Positions 49,480 to 61,095 of a DNA stretch of 64,000 nt are shown here, one piece after another (position 1 is the stretch's first letter; every line of letters begins with the position of its first letter). This stretch comes from Manihot esculenta. Taxonomy: Eukaryota; Streptophyta; Magnoliopsida; Malpighiales; Euphorbiaceae. The translations under genes and the position numbers were made by a program. The notes beneath the pieces were generated by a model. That model ran no database searches and was not told where the DNA came from. It worked only from the letters and a program-made list of their open reading frames with translations. Location: the NCBI RefSeq assembly GCF_001659605.2, contig NC_035165.2, positions 13,140,445-13,204,444 on the forward strand. Direction: 5' to 3'.

Positions 49480-51449
49480 CTGAAAAACAGTACACATAGC
49501 ACAAACATTAGCATCATATGGTTCATGTGGGAACACATGAACCCGCATCACATACATCACATATCATAGCATATCATTAATGCACATGCATATCATCATG
49601 GCATTTCACATCATCATACAAGACAGGACTCCACATCCTATCCTAGTGGACATGATCTTTCCTATTGTGCTTGACCTTCTATAACATCTATGAGCCCGAC
49701 ACTCTAGGTCCGACCATATGAACCTAGGGCTCTGATGCCACTCTATAACGACCCGAAAATCAGACCGCTATCGGCGCTAGGATCCAGATCGGCTTAAGGC
49801 CGCCGGGACCCGTAGCAAGCCTAACATATAACCTGTAAACCTGTATAATCCCATACATGATCAACAATCATACATAAAAATTAAAACTTTTCTTTCCATT
49901 CATACACCAAACTCAACCCGTGCATGCACTGTATATAACATAAATCATAAACATTGATCCCTCTATGGGATCTCATCAGTGCCCCCAATGGGTGACATAA
50001 CATATGTTGAGTTGGTTTACATAAACATCATAAAAATCTCTAAGATCATGTATTAAAGGGAAATACTATACAAACTCGGTCAAGCACAATTTCTAAACCT
50101 CATTACATCATCATTACATATCATAACTGTATAAGACATTACAGTACAATTTAATCATGTCCACTGCTAGCTATTACATAAACATGACCTTACTCTATCC
50201 GACTTCCTGCTCTATCCTGTACCTGCAAGCCTAGGGGTAAAGGGAGAGGGGTGAGCTAAAAGCCCAGTGAGCAGAACTATAAAACATATTAACACTATGC
50301 TCTATGGAATGCATCATAACATAGACAATTCACATAAGGGTTGGGTGAACTTGTCACCAATTAGTCCAAGCTAACTCTGTGCCAGGCCGTAGCATGGGGT
50401 CCTGGTCTTCCTGTCATAACATACATTACTTACCATTTTTCCCAGGGCCTCCTCTGGGCTCCTGGTCTTCGAGTCCCATAACCGTGCCAGGCCATAGAAT
50501 GGGGTCCTGGTCTTTCCTTACTCTGTGCCAGGCCGTAGAATGGGGTCCTGGTCTTCCTGTCATGGACTAATTGGGTCATCCAATATTCACCCACATCAAC
50601 AACAATCGATACAATGCGGCATATTCGTGAAAACTAATGCAATCATCCTATTGCATAATCATGATGCATGAAACATGATAAAACATTTAATTTCTCAATT
50701 TAAAAGATTAAGTTTAGTTCCACTCACCTCTGGCTGACTCTGACAACACCGAAGCAGTTGAACTCACTGCTGGGGTCCTCGGTTCCTCGGGTCCGAACCT
50801 ACACAGGTGGACTCAAATGAGGGACCAAACATACCTGAATATAACTATAAACTACTCCCCAAAAACCCCCTAAAACATCATGGAACAACCATAGAAAAAC
50901 ATGCAAAGGAGGCCTGGACAGGGCACTTTCGGCGGCAGGTTCGGCGGCTGAAAGTCCTTCCAGAGCCGAAAGTCAGGCAGGTTCGGCGGCACCTTCGGCG
51001 GCCGAAACTCCCAGACAGAGACGAAACTCATGCATGTTCGGCGGCAGTTTCGGCGGCCGAAACTGCCAAACAGAGACGAAAGTCTCCTTTCGGGGGCATG
51101 CTTCGGCAGCCGAAAGGCTGCCTCCCCAGCCATGTTCGGCGGCCGAAAATCCTTCGGCTGCCGAACCTGGTTTCTGCCAAAGGGCAGAAACTTGGCTCCT
51201 TTAGCACATTTCGCCTCCAAACCTTCCAAACATGCATCAAACCTATTCTACAACACACATACACAAGCATACATGTTCCTAGGGGCCTCAAACCATCATA
51301 ACCCCATCTACAACACATCAAGCATCCACATTGTTCATGAACATACATTTATACCCATAAACATAACCATAACCTAAACATGCATTCTAACCCATAGATC
51401 TACTTAAAACTTACTTAAAACATGCAATGAGCTTAAGATCGACTCTTAC
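49480..51449 (-). other. Predicted leader intron of E
   Basis: On the minus strand the donor AAGAG|GTAAG starts the intron at 51449 and the acceptor CTGTTTTTCAG ends it at 49480, 8 nt before the gag ATG; 1970 nt. Same arrangement as in B, D and H. The primer site would be removed. Confidence 0.5.
49729..49740 (-). other. E primer binding site, one mismatch
   Basis: The plus strand reads GCTCTGATGCCA; one change (A to G) from the family site complementary to initiator-Met tRNA. Confidence 0.88.
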
Positions 51450-52043
51450 CTCTTGAAGATCGAGAGAGAGATGACCTAAACTCGAAGTTGGGAGAGATTG
51501 GGTTCTTGAACCTCCAAGCTCCAAAACTTTACTCAAAAGCTCAAATCTTCAAAACAAAGTTAAAACAAATGAAAATCTTGAAAGATCTAGAGGAAAAACA
51601 TCAAAGATTGGTGAGGGATGACGGAGAGCTCACCTTGGCCGAAAATGGGGAAAAAGCTCACCCATTTTCGGCTAAGGGACCCTTTTATAGTGGCTGGCCA
51701 GACCACGTTCGGGGGCCGAATGTGCCTCCGCATGCATGCTATGTTCGGCGGCCGAACTTGAGGTTCGGCGGCCGAACCTGGACTTCCCTCACTTATGCTT
51801 TCGGGGGCCTAAAGCACACCCGCAACGCATCATGTTCGGCGGCCGAACTTGAGGTTCGGCGGCCGAACCTGAGTTTTCCTCCAATGCTATTTCATGCAAA
51901 AACTCATTTCCTTTTTACTTAAAACCATGGAATACATTAAAATATTTTATTAAAACATGTTTCTACCCTACTAGAGGCTTCCGACATCCGAGATTCCACC
52001 GGACGGTAGGAATTCCGATACCGGAGTCTAGCCGGGTATTACA
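49744..52043 (-). repeat. E 5' LTR
   Basis: 2300 bp. The end beside the primer site is TATAACGA instead of TGTAACGA. TATA TTTTATA (51683-51689, minus TATAAAA) with palindromes at 51745-51865 upstream of it in the minus sense; second cluster 50930-51170. Minisatellite units (GCCAGGCCGTAGAATGGGG-type) at 50380-50560. Confidence 0.92.
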
Positions 52044-54747
52044 GCAAGACTAACCTCATATGATGGGCGTGCTCCTCTGCATTTCTGGAATACACTAAGA
52101 TATCATCTATGAAGACAATAACAAAGTGATCCAGATACTGACTGAAAACTCTGTTCATGAGATCCATGAATGCTGCAGGGGCATTGGTTAACCCGAACGG
52201 CATCACAAGGAAATCATAGTGCCCATATATGGTCCTGAATGCCGTCTTTGGCACATCCTCTTCTCTTATCCTCAGCTGATGGTACCCGAATCTCAGATCT
52301 ATCTTGGAGAAACAACCTGCTCCTGCTAGCTGGTCAAACAGATCGTCGATCCTAGGCAACGGGTACTTATTATTGGTAGTGACTTTGTTCAACTGCCTGT
52401 AGTCGATACAAGGTCTAAGGGATCCATCTTTCTTTTTCACAAACAGTACTGGAGCACCCCAAGGTGAGGTACTCGGTCGGATGAAACCCTTGTCTACCAG
52501 CTCTTGCAACTGTTCCTTAAGCTCCTTCAATTCTGCTGGCGCCATCCTGTAGGGAGGGATAGAGATCGGTCTGGTTCCAGGCATCAACTCAATTTCGAAC
52601 TCTATCTCCCTAGCAGGTGGTAAACCTGGCAGCTCGTCTAGGAAGACATCTAAAAACTCACTGACCATGGGCACTGAGGCGGGCTCTCTAACATGACTAT
52701 CCAGCTCTCTCACATGAGCTAGAAACCCCTGACAACCCCTCCTGAGCAACCTACGAGCCTGTAGGGCTGATATCAAACCTCTAGGTGTACCCCTCCTGTC
52801 TCCTCTGAAGACAACCTCTGACCCATCCTGACCTCTGAACCTGACTACCTTGTCTCTGCAGTCCAAGGTAGCACCATGGGTAGATAGCCAATCCATCCCT
52901 AGAATGACATCAAAATCCGTCAAATCTAGAACCACAAGGACGGCTGGAAGGCATCTTCCCTCAATAAAAACTAGACTAAACCGGCAAACTGACTCTGCCA
53001 CTGATAGATCACACTTGGGTCCATTAACCCATAGGGGACACTCTAACCCAGAGACCATCAAGCCCAACCTCTCAACGGCTCTCGGAGCAATAAAATAATG
53101 AGATGCACCAGGGTCCATTAAGGCATAAACATCTGAACAACCAATGATGAGATTACCTGACACCACGGTGTTTGATGCATTTGCCTCCTGCTGTGTCATG
53201 GTGAAGATCCGTGCTGGAGCTGATGGACCTTCACCCCTGAAACCCGCTGAAGAAGAGGCTACCCCTCTCCCTCTGCCTCTGCCACTGGCCTGAGTCGAGA
53301 CTGGAGCTGCTGGCTGAGCCACACTACCAGAAGCTGTCTGCTGGGACTGTGCCATAAAAGCTGCTCTAGGACACTCCCGTGCCATGAGTCCCTCCTGCCC
53401 GCATCTGAAGCAGGCTGTCGTCCCAAACCGACAGACTCCCTTATGCGGCTTCCCACACTTCATACATACTGCACTGTTTGCACCTGAGCTCGAGCCACCT
53501 CCTAATCCCAGACCTGACTTTATCTTGTTCCAGAACTTGTTCTTCTTTGACTTCTTCGTGGTATTACCCCACCTCTTACTGCCTGAAGCTGCTGCACTCA
53601 AAGAAGAAGGGTCTAACTTTCCCCCACCTGGGGTCTTGGAACCAGAAGGCTGTGCCACTAACTGCCTGACTTTTCCTTCGATTATTGCACTAGCCTCCAT
53701 TCTCCGGGCCATATCCACTATGGCATGGAAACTCTCCCTCTCTGCTGACTGGATCAAGGAGGAATACCTGGAATGAAGCCTCATGATATACCTCCTAGCC
53801 TTCTTCTGATCTGTGTCAAGATTTTGCCCTGCAAACGGCAACAGCTCCAAGAACCTATCTGTGTACTCATCTACACTCATCTCCTCCGTCTGCCTTAGCT
53901 GTTCGAACTCAATCATCTTCAACTCCCTTGAACTATCAGGGAAAGCCCATCCAGCAAACTCCTCCCATGATAGGCTATCCACCCTCGGGTTCACATAATT
54001 TTTAAACAACTCTCGGGTCTTCTTACACTTCAGTGTGAACCCAGCCATCTGAATGGCTCTACTATCATCAGCCCCTAACTCATCTGTAATCATCTTGACC
54101 GTCCTGAGGTACTCAAACAGGTCATCACCTGTTTCATACTTAGGAGCATCCAACTTCAAGTAGTCGGTCATCTTGACCTTGCTCCCTCCAGATGAACTAG
54201 GTTTAGGTATTTGGGTTTCTGGGACCATAGGTTCTGCTGGTGGTGGAGGAGGTGCAACATCCCCTGCGTTAGGGTTTGTTGTACCTGGGTAGAAAGATGG
54301 GGGTGGATACATAAGGTACTGTGGGTATGGTGGGTAGAAAGGTGGGTATGGCATGTGAGGAGGATAAAGGTTAAAACTAGGGTAATCCGATGTACCTCCC
54401 ATCGAATACCCGGGGTTCTGCGAAAAGGGTGGGTACTGGGGTGGCTGAACAAACCCCGAGGCCTGAGTGCCTCCTTGAGACTCTCCCATGCCCTCTTTAG
54501 ACATGCTCATATCAAGACTGCCATCCCTCTTCTGATCCAAATCCATATCATCCCCCACATCTTCTGACATTCCACCTTGAACTGTTCCCCTTCTACTTAC
54601 ATCAAAAGACCTTCTAGGGTCCCTTGATGTTCTCTCCCTGCTAGACCTGCAGGACATTGCCCTTGGCAATGCAGGAGGACGGGCATCCGTGCCCTCACTT
54701 TCTGGTGGGACTCCAGTCAATCGTGCAGATCGACGGGTTCCTCTCAT
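52044..54747 (-). CDS. C/F gag-protease-RT, open but truncated by E
   Basis: Uninterrupted frame from ATG 54747 ([19 protein letters not shown]) for about 901 codons to the E boundary: N-terminal arm, Pro/Tyr-rich linker, capsid, two zinc knuckles (about 53470-53370), protease DPGAS (about 53120), RT through [18 protein letters not shown]. Oddities: four residues missing in the capsid (EEFAGWAF against [12 protein letters not shown], a short-repeat deletion), His to Leu in the second knuckle ([10 protein letters not shown]), which should weaken zinc binding, and SHYF for SHSF beside the protease active site. The acceptor-like TTTTTTCAG ends at 54757. The rest of RT and RNase H is missing; the integrase end survives at 34659-35154. 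It cannot yield a complete polyprotein. Confidence 0.9.
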
Positions 54748-54998
54748 CTTGCTTTACTGAAAAAATAGCACACATTACATAAAACATTAGCATCAAATGG
54801 TTCATGTGGAAACACATGAACCCGCATCACATACATAGCATATCATCAATGCACATGCATATAATCATGGCATTTCACATCATCATTCAAGACAGGACTC
54901 TACATCCTATCCTAGTGGACATGATTTTCCTATTGTGCTTGACCTTCTATAACACCTATGAGCTCGACACACTATAGGTCCGACCATATGAACCTAGG

Positions 54999-55010
54999 GC
55001 TCTGATACCA
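54999..55010 (-). other. C/F primer binding site (tRNA-iMet)
   Basis: The plus strand reads GCTCTGATACCA, three bases from the LTR at 55014. Confidence 0.94.
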
Positions 55011-55013
55011 ATC

Positions 55014-56461
55014 TGTAACGACCCGAAAACCGGACCGCTACCGGCGCTAGGATCCAGATCTGCATAAGGTCGCCGGGACCCGTAGCAAGCCTAACATACA
55101 TCCTGTATACCTGTTAAATCCCATACATGATCAAACATATACATAAAACTTTAAACTTATTCTTTCATTTACCAAGCTCAACCTGTGCATGCACAACTCA
55201 TAAACATAAAACCCCACACTGGAGCCCTCATCAAATGCTCCAATGGGATAACATCTCATACATTAAGCTTGGTTTATATAAACATCATTAAAACTTTTCA
55301 TTAAAAAGATCATGTGAAAAAGGGATTAACTTTACATACTAGGGTCAAGCACAACTCTAAACCTCAATATACATCATTACATTACAATACATTACTACAC
55401 TTTACATTACAATGTCTTTTTCATGTCCACAACTAGCTATTACATAAAACATAACATATCATAACATTCCAATGTGCCAGGGACGTAGAATGGGTCTTCC
55501 TGGACTTTCTCTTACATAGTGCCAGGGACGTAGAATGGGTCTTCCTAGACTTCCATACCATATCATCATCATATCATATGAGGGCTAAAGGATCACTCAA
55601 TGTTCATCCACATCAACAACATAATATGCAATGCAACATATTCGTGAATTCTAATGCAAACAACCTAATATATCTCATGGCATTCATGATGCGTGATTCA
55701 TGCTAAAACTTTCATTATTTGCTTTGAAACATAAAGAGTCATTCTACTCACCTCAGGCTAGCTCTGACAAGACACTGAAGCAGCTATCTCACTGCTGGGG
55801 TCCTCGGTTCCTCGAGTCCGAACCTACACAGGTGGACTCAAATGAGGGACCAAACATACATGAACATGACTCTAACAGACTCCCCCAAAACCCCCTAAAA
55901 CACCTTAAAACAACCATAGAAAACATGCAAAGGAAGGCTGAATAGGGCACTTTCGGCGGCAGGTTCAGCGGCCGAAAGTTCCTCCAGAACCGAAACTCAG
56001 CCACTTTCGGCGGTCGAAAGTGGTTCCAAAGCCGAAACTCATGCATGTTCGGCGGCACCTTCGGCGGCCGAATCTCCCCTCCAGAGCCGAAAGTCCACTT
56101 TCGGGGGCAGGGTTCGGCAGCCGAAAGCTTGCCTCCACAGGCAGGTTCAGCGGCCGAAAGTCCCTTCGGCTGCCGAACCTGAGTTCTTCCAAAGTGGTAG
56201 AACTCAGCCATTCAATGCACATTTGCCTCCCAAACCAATCCAACATGCATTTAGCTATTCTACAACATGCATACACAAGCAAGTAAGCATCTAGGGGCCT
56301 CAAACTATCCTAAACCCCAACACAAACATAAAAAGTAACTCAAACAACATACATTACTCATAAACTCAACATTTACCCTAACAACAAACAACTAACTTAA
56401 ACATGCATTTATACCCCATAAACTTTCATAAAACTTGATCAAAACATGAAAAGAGGTGAGG
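55014..56461 (-). repeat. C/F 5' LTR, partial in window
   Basis: 1448 bp from TGTAACGACCCG up to the G insertion. Closely matches 30230-30525 plus 32824-33920 but has two minisatellite units instead of one. Palindromes at 55950-56180. The remainder, including the TATA box, lies beyond G and H, right of the window. Confidence 0.88.
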
Positions 56462-58507
56462 TGTAACGACCCGAAAATCGGACCGCTACCGGCGCTAGGA
56501 TCCAGATCGGCTTAAGGCCGCCGGGACCCGTAGCAAGCCAAACATTCATCCTGTAAACCTGCTTAATCCCATACATGATCAACAATTACATAAAAATTTA
56601 AAACTTTCTCATTTATTCATTCATTCGTTCATTCATTCATTCACCAAGCTTAACCTGTGCATGCACAAATCATAACATACATTAAGCTTGGTTTACAATA
56701 ATCATCATTAAACATTTAAGATCATGTACTAGAAAGGGATTTACAACATACTACGGTCAAGCACAGCTCTAAACTTCCATAAGCATCATTACATTACATT
56801 TCTCTACTATACTTTTACATTACATCATAATCATGTTCATGTCCACTTCTATCTATTACATACAACATGACTCTACTCCTACTGACCTCTTGGTCTACCC
56901 TGTACCTGCAAACCTGGGGGTTAAGGGAGAGGGGTGAGCTATAAAGCCTAGTGAGCAGAATAAATAAACATTCCATTTAAATTTCATGCTTTCATGAAAT
57001 GCAACACATCACAAACAAATCACATCAAGGATGGACTTGTCACCAATAGTCCTCAACATAGTCCACTCATGCCAGGGGCGTAGAATGGGCCTCACTGGTC
57101 TTTCTCTTACCATAGTGCCAGGGGCGTAGAATGGGCCTCACTAGTCTTCCATACCGTATCATCATCATATCATATCATACGAGGACTAAAGGATCATCCA
57201 ACATCCATCCACATCAATATCAAATAATGCAATGCAACATATTCGTGAATTCTAATGCAAACAACCTAATATATCTCATGGCATACGTGATGCATGTATC
57301 ATGCTCAAAATTTATTTATTTGCTTTGAAACATAAAGAGTTATTCCACTCACCTCTGGCTAAAGCTCTAATGACTCTAAAGCAGCTATCTCACTGCTGAG
57401 GTCCTCGGTTCCTCGGGTCCGAGCCTACACAGGTGGACTCAAATGAGGGACCAAACATCCATGAACATGACTCTAAAATACTCCCCAAAATACCCCTAAA
57501 ACACCTCAAAACAATCATAAAAAACATGCAAAGGAGGGCTGCACAAGGCACTTTCGGCGGTAGGTTCGGCGGCCGAAAGGCCCTCCAGAGACGAAACTCA
57601 TGCATGTTCGGCGGCACCTTCGGCGGCCGAAACTCCCTTCCAGAGCCGAAAGTCCACTTTTGGGGGCAGGGTTCGGCAGCCAAAAGTTGGCCTCCACAGG
57701 CAGGTTCGGCGGCCGAAAGTCCATTCAGCTGCCGAACCTGAGTTCTTCCAAAGGGCAGAACTCAGCCTCTTTCATGCACAAATGCCTCCCATTCCATTCC
57801 ATCATGCATTTACCTAGTCTACAACATGCAACTCAAGCCAACAAGCACATAGGGGTCTCAAACTAACTTAAACCCCAACCAAAACACATCAAATAACCCA
57901 CATTGCTCAAAAACATAACATAAACCCATAAACTCAACAATAACCTAAACATGCATTTCTACCCCATAGATCTTCATAAAACTTGTTTAAAACATACAAG
58001 GAAGGTCGGATCTAAGCTTACCTCTTGAAGATCGAGAGGGAACACGATCCTAGCTTAGAGATGGGGAGAAATCCACTCTTTGGTCTCCAAGCTTCCAAAC
58101 TTGCTCTTTTGCTCAAATAACTTCAAACCAAGTAAAAACTCATAAGAAAATCATGAAGATTCGAAGGAAGAAGCTCAAAATCGATGAGGGATGGTGGAGA
58201 ACTCACCTTGGCCGAAAACGGGGATAAAAGCTCACCTGTTCGGACATGGGGACCCCTTTATAGGTGGCTGGCCAGGCCACTTTCGGAGGCCTAACGTGCC
58301 TCCGCATGCATGCCATGTTCGGCGGCCGAACATAAGGTTCGACGGCCGAACCTGGACTTCCCTCACTCATGCCTTCGGGGGCCTAAAGCACTCCCGAAAT
58401 GCATGCATATTCGGCAGCCGAACTTGAGGTTCGGCGGCCGAACCTGGGTCTTCCTCCAAGGCTATTTTCATACAAAATTCATTTCCTTTCTTGTTTAAAA
58501 CCATAAA
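56462..58507 (-). mobile_element. G: minus LTR (solo or 3' LTR), cut by H
   Basis: Starts TGTAACGACCCG with no primer site on its left; the left flank 56457-56461 (TGAGG) is the expected duplication, partner off-window. 2046 bp are visible before H begins. TTTATA at 58257-58262, donor AAGAG|GTAAG near 58017-58026 (minus), palindromes 57560-57740 and 58315-58445. A (TTCA)n-type microsatellite lies at 56615-56643. Whether an interior follows cannot be seen. Confidence 0.82.
56612..56643. repeat. (ATTC)n microsatellite in LTR G
   Basis: About seven ATTC units with one ATTCG interruption; absent from the sister LTRs at this place, so a recent local expansion. Confidence 0.8.
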
Positions 58508-60825
58508 TGTAATACCCGGCTAGACTCCAGTATCGGGATTCCCACCGTCCGGTGGAATCTCGGATGTCGGAAGCCTCTAGTAGGGTAGAATCATGTTTTC
58601 ATAAAATGTTTTAAGGTATTTCATGGTTTTAAGTATAATGGAAATGAGTTTTTGCATAACAGCAACCTTGAAGGAAAACTCAGGTTCGGCCGCCGAACAT
58701 GCATGCCTTCGGGAGCGCCTTGAGGCCCCCGAAAGCATAAGTGAGGAAAGTCCAGGTTCGGCCGCCGAACCTCAAGTTCGGCCGCCGAACCTCAAGTTCG
58801 GCCGCCGAACATGGCATGCATGCGGAGGCACATTCGGCCCCCGAACGTGGCCTGGCCAGCCACTATAAAAAGGTCCCTTAGCCGAAAACGGGCGAGCTTT
58901 TTTCCCATTTCCGGCCAAGGTGAGTTCTCCGCCACCCCTCACCGATCTTGAGTCTTTTCCTTCAGATCTTTTGAGTTTTTCACTAGTTTTCATCTTGTTT
59001 TGAAGATTTCCGAGTTTTGAGCAAGTTTTGGAGCTTTGAGGTTCAAGAACTCAAATCTCTTCCAACTCCAAGTTAGATCGCCTCCACCCTCGATCTTCAA
59101 GAGGTAAGAGTCGATCTCTAGCTTACTTTATGTTTTAAGCAAGTTTTATGCAAGTTCATGGGGTAGAAAATGCATGTGTAGCTTATGTTGAGCTTATCGG
59201 TTTTTGATGTGATTTTGAAGAATGTGGCTTGCAAATGTATGTTGGATGTGTTATAGTTGGGGTTTTAGTTAGTTGGTGCCCCTAGGAACTTGTATGCTTG
59301 TGTTGGAGTGTTGTAGAATAGGTTTATGCATGTTTGGATGAGATTGGAGGCATAAATGCATAGGGGAGCTGAGTTTCTGCCATTCTGGGAGAAACCAGGT
59401 TCGGCAGCCGAAGGAACTTTCGGCCGTCGAACGTGCTTGTGGAGGCAGCCTTCGGCTGCCAAAGCTTGCCCCCGAAAGGAGACTTTCGTCTCTGTCTGGG
59501 AGTTTCGACCGCCGAAGGTGCCGCCGAACATGCATGAGTTTCGCCTTTGTCTCGGAGTTTCGGCCGCCGAAGGTGCCGCCGAACCTGCCTGACTTTCTGC
59601 TCTGGAGGGACTTTCGGCCGCCGAACCTGCCGCCGAAAGTGCCCTGTCCAGCCCTTTCTTGCATGTTTTTCTATGATTATTCCATGATGTTTTAGGGGGT
59701 TTTTGGGGAATAGTTTAGAGTTATGTTCATGTATGTTTGGTCCCTCATTTGAGTCCACCTGTGTAGGTTCGGACCCGAGGAACTGAGGACCCCAGCAGTG
59801 AGGCTGTTGCCCCAGTGTCTGGTCAGAGCTATCCAGAGGTGAGTGGAATAAACCTTTATGTTTTAAGCAAATTAATCGTATAGTTTTGAGCATGTTCATG
59901 CATCATGAATGCCATGTGATGTTTTAGGTTGTTTGCATTAGAATCCACGAATATGTTGCATTGCACATTTTAATGTTGATGTGGATGAATGTTGGATGAT
60001 CCATAGCCCTCGATCTATGATATGACGATGTGATATGTACGGTACGGAATGTAAGACCAGTGGGACCCATTCTACGTTCGCTGGCACTATGTAAGGGAAA
60101 GACCAGGACCCATTCTACGTTCTGGCACAGTTGGACACTGTTATGTTATGATATGTAACGGAAAGACCAGGACCCATTCTACGTTCTGGCACAGTTGGAC
60201 CATGTAGAGGGCTATTGGTGATAGGTTCATCCTTGATGTGTTTAGCTGTGATGTGATGCATTCCATGTTATCCTATGTTTTAAATGTTTTATTATTCTGC
60301 TCACTGGGCTCTAGTGGCTCACCCCTCTCCCAAATTTCCCCAGGATTGCAGGTACAGGGTAGACCAGGAGGTTTACAAGAGTAATGAAGTCTGGTATATG
60401 TAATAGATAGTGTGGACATGATAAATGTATTGATATTATGTAAAAGTACAGTTTCAGTCATGTAATGATATTGAGGATTAGAGATTGTGCTTGACTTTAT
60501 TTATGAGGTATCCCTTTTAAAACATGATCTTAGACCTTTTTATGATGTTCATGTAAGCCAACTCATCTTATGATGTATCGCCCATTGGGGCATTGATGAG
60601 ATCCCACAGAGGGGTCATGTTTATGATTATAAGTATGTTCAGTGCATGCGCAGGTTGAGTTTGGCTTATGAGTGAAAGAAAGTTTTAAATTTTTATGTAT
60701 GTTGTTGATCATGTATGGGATTAAACAGGTTTTCAGGTTGTATGTCAGGCTTGCTACGGGTCTTGGCGGCCTTAAGCCGACCCGGATCCTAGCGCCGGTA
60801 GCGGTCCGATTTTCGGGTCGTTACA
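58508..60825 (+). repeat. H 5' LTR
   Basis: 2318 bp, TGTAATACCC to GTTACA. Donor AAGAG|GTAAG at 59103/59104; second palindrome cluster 59400-59640; splice-like TGTGTAG|GTTCGG (about 59766) and GAG|GTGAGT (about 59839). Three minisatellite units (GACCAGGACCCATTCTACG-type) between 60050 and 60195. Confidence 0.93.
58683..58870 (+). promoter_or_regulatory. H LTR promoter: four GCC-palindromes and TATA box
   Basis: Four exact TTCGGCCGCCGAA copies between 58684 and 58810 (two as direct tandem units), then TATAAAA at 58864-58870, 356 bp from the LTR start. Transcription should start about 30 bp further on, leaving a U3 of about 390 bp and an R/U5 of about 1.9 kb. Confidence 0.62.
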
Positions 60826-61087
60826 GAAATGGTATCAGAGCCCTAGGTTCATAGGATCTGACCTAGAGTGTCGGGCTCATAGATGTTCTAGAATTCAAGC
60901 ACAATAGGAAGATCATGTCCACTAGGATAGGATGTGGAGTCCCGTCTTGTATGATGATGAGAAATGCCATGATTATATACATGTGCATTGATGCTATGAT
61001 ATGAATGATGTATATGTGATGAGGGTTCATGTGTGCCCACATGAACCATATGATGCTAATGTTTGTATGATGTGTACTGTTTTTCAG
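59104..61087 (+). other. Predicted leader intron of H
   Basis: Donor AAGAG|GTAAG (59103/59104) to acceptor CTGTTTTTCAG (61087), 1984 nt; the gag ATG follows at 61096. The exon 1 leader would be only about 200 nt. Confidence 0.5.
60830..60841 (+). other. H primer binding site (tRNA-iMet)
   Basis: TGGTATCAGAGC, four bases after the LTR end at 60825. Confidence 0.95.
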
Positions 61088-61095
61088 AAAACAGG

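Larger units (their letters stand above)
45966..52043 (-). mobile_element. E: Tekay-like element, left part lost
   Basis: 5' LTR, primer site, gag and pol through RNase H; integrase and 3' LTR are absent because D inserted at 45966 and a deletion followed. It inserted in the RT region of C/F at 52043/52044 (right flank GCAAG). Confidence 0.88.
30230..56461 (-). mobile_element. C/F: one minus-strand Tekay-like element broken by nested insertions
   Basis: The LTR at 30230-34561 (followed on its right by a minus-strand polypurine tract) and the LTR starting 55014 (preceded by a primer site) are near-identical over their shared parts and share variants that other LTRs lack. They are therefore the 3' and 5' LTRs of one element. 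Interior: integrase end 34659-35154 and gag-protease-RT 52044-54747. Insertions: plus solo LTR 30526-32818, E (with D inside) at 52043, and LTR G at 56462. The RT end, RNase H and most of integrase were lost in the deletion at 35151-35157. Confidence 0.8.
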
